Assembly: GCA_002792495.1 (NCBI GenBank)
Contig: PFOK01000152.1
Span: forward strand, 1-5,128
Source of the DNA: Candidatus Peregrinibacteria bacterium CG_4_10_14_0_2_um_filter_43_11
GTDB taxonomy: Bacteria > Patescibacteriota > Gracilibacteria > UM-FILTER-43-11
Direction: 5' to 3'
DNA length: 5,128 nucleotides
Shown: one piece after another, positions 5,060 to 5,128 of the stretch
Position numbering within the stretch: position 1 is the stretch's first letter
Layout of the letters: every line of letters starts with the position of its first letter
Position numbers and translations under genes: made by a program
Notes under the pieces: generated by a model
Seen by the model: only the letters and a program-made list of their open reading frames with translations
Database searches by the model: none
What the model was told of the DNA's origin: nothing

Positions 5060-5128
5060 ATGAGATACAAAAAAATGCCCGAAATGCGAGCAGAAAACCA
5101 TCATCAAAGACGGGGTCAGAAATAAGCG
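5060..5128 (+). mobile_element. Start of a zinc-ribbon transposase (IS1/IS1595-like), frame broken at an A7 run, cut by the window edge
   Basis: From 5076 the reading CPKCEQKTIIKDGVRNKR is the N-terminal zinc-ribbon half (CxxC followed by a basic linker) seen in IS1 InsA and IS1595-type DDE transposases. It runs off the window. No ATG, GTG or TTG opens this frame after the TGA at 5061-5063. The ATG at 5060 gives M-R-Y-K-K in the frame one base off, and the two join exactly at an A7 run (5069-5075). With six A's the protein would begin MRYKKCPKC, the expected start. The extra A is either a mutation or base-calling error, or a slippage site. Slippage is known in IS elements, but usually between two ORFs rather than at codon 5. 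The second CxxC pair and the DDE domain lie outside the window, so the family is uncertain. Confidence 0.55.

Noticed and set aside
1..5128. Genetic code 25 (TGA as glycine), as in Gracilibacteria.
   Set aside because: The four intact genes have no in-frame TGA and encode glycine with GGN codons; the standard bacterial code explains them fully.
1..5128. CRISPR array, tRNA or rRNA genes.
   Set aside because: No regularly spaced repeats, cloverleaf-like segments or rRNA-like sequence are seen on either strand.

Overview
This window carries four intact protein genes, one broken transposase gene and the first codons of a second transposable element. Its base composition is moderate, AT-rich between genes. 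The best guess for the source is a small-genome, uncultivated bacterium of the candidate phyla radiation type (a Peregrinibacteria-like lineage would fit). That rests on the style of the NusA protein, a lone type IV pilin-like gene, near-absence of Shine-Dalgarno sequences, and nusA lying outside its usual rimP-nusA-infB setting. It is inference; no marker here fixes the taxon. The genetic code looks standard: none of the four genes contains an in-frame TGA, which argues against code 25 (TGA = Gly). Their stops are TAG, TAG, TAA and TAA.

Left part (1-764): a type IV pilin/pseudopilin-like gene on the plus strand converges on nusA. The 81-bp gap between them is almost filled by nested inverted repeats. 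Middle (765-3438): nusA and a gene of unknown function lie in tandem on the minus strand. Each has its own sigma-70-type promoter. nusA has an extended -10 promoter followed at once by a hairpin with a T tract, which looks like a leader terminator (attenuator). Right of this (3410-4422), the unknown gene and an rluD-type pseudouridine synthase gene diverge from back-to-back promoters. The rluD promoter is so close to the ATG that the mRNA is probably leaderless.

Right end (4423-5128) is accessory DNA: degenerate repeats, a REP-associated tyrosine transposase (RAYT/Y1) pseudogene that has lost both its HUH motif and its catalytic-tyrosine region, a strong 11-bp inverted repeat, and the start of a zinc-ribbon transposase whose frame is broken at an A7 run.

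NusA (transcription) and RluD (23S rRNA modification) are housekeeping functions; the pilin belongs to the cell surface. The genes do not form one pathway. The points most worth a second look are the nusA leader terminator, the SD-less/leaderless starts, and the decaying mobile elements at the right edge. I see no convincing new multi-gene system.
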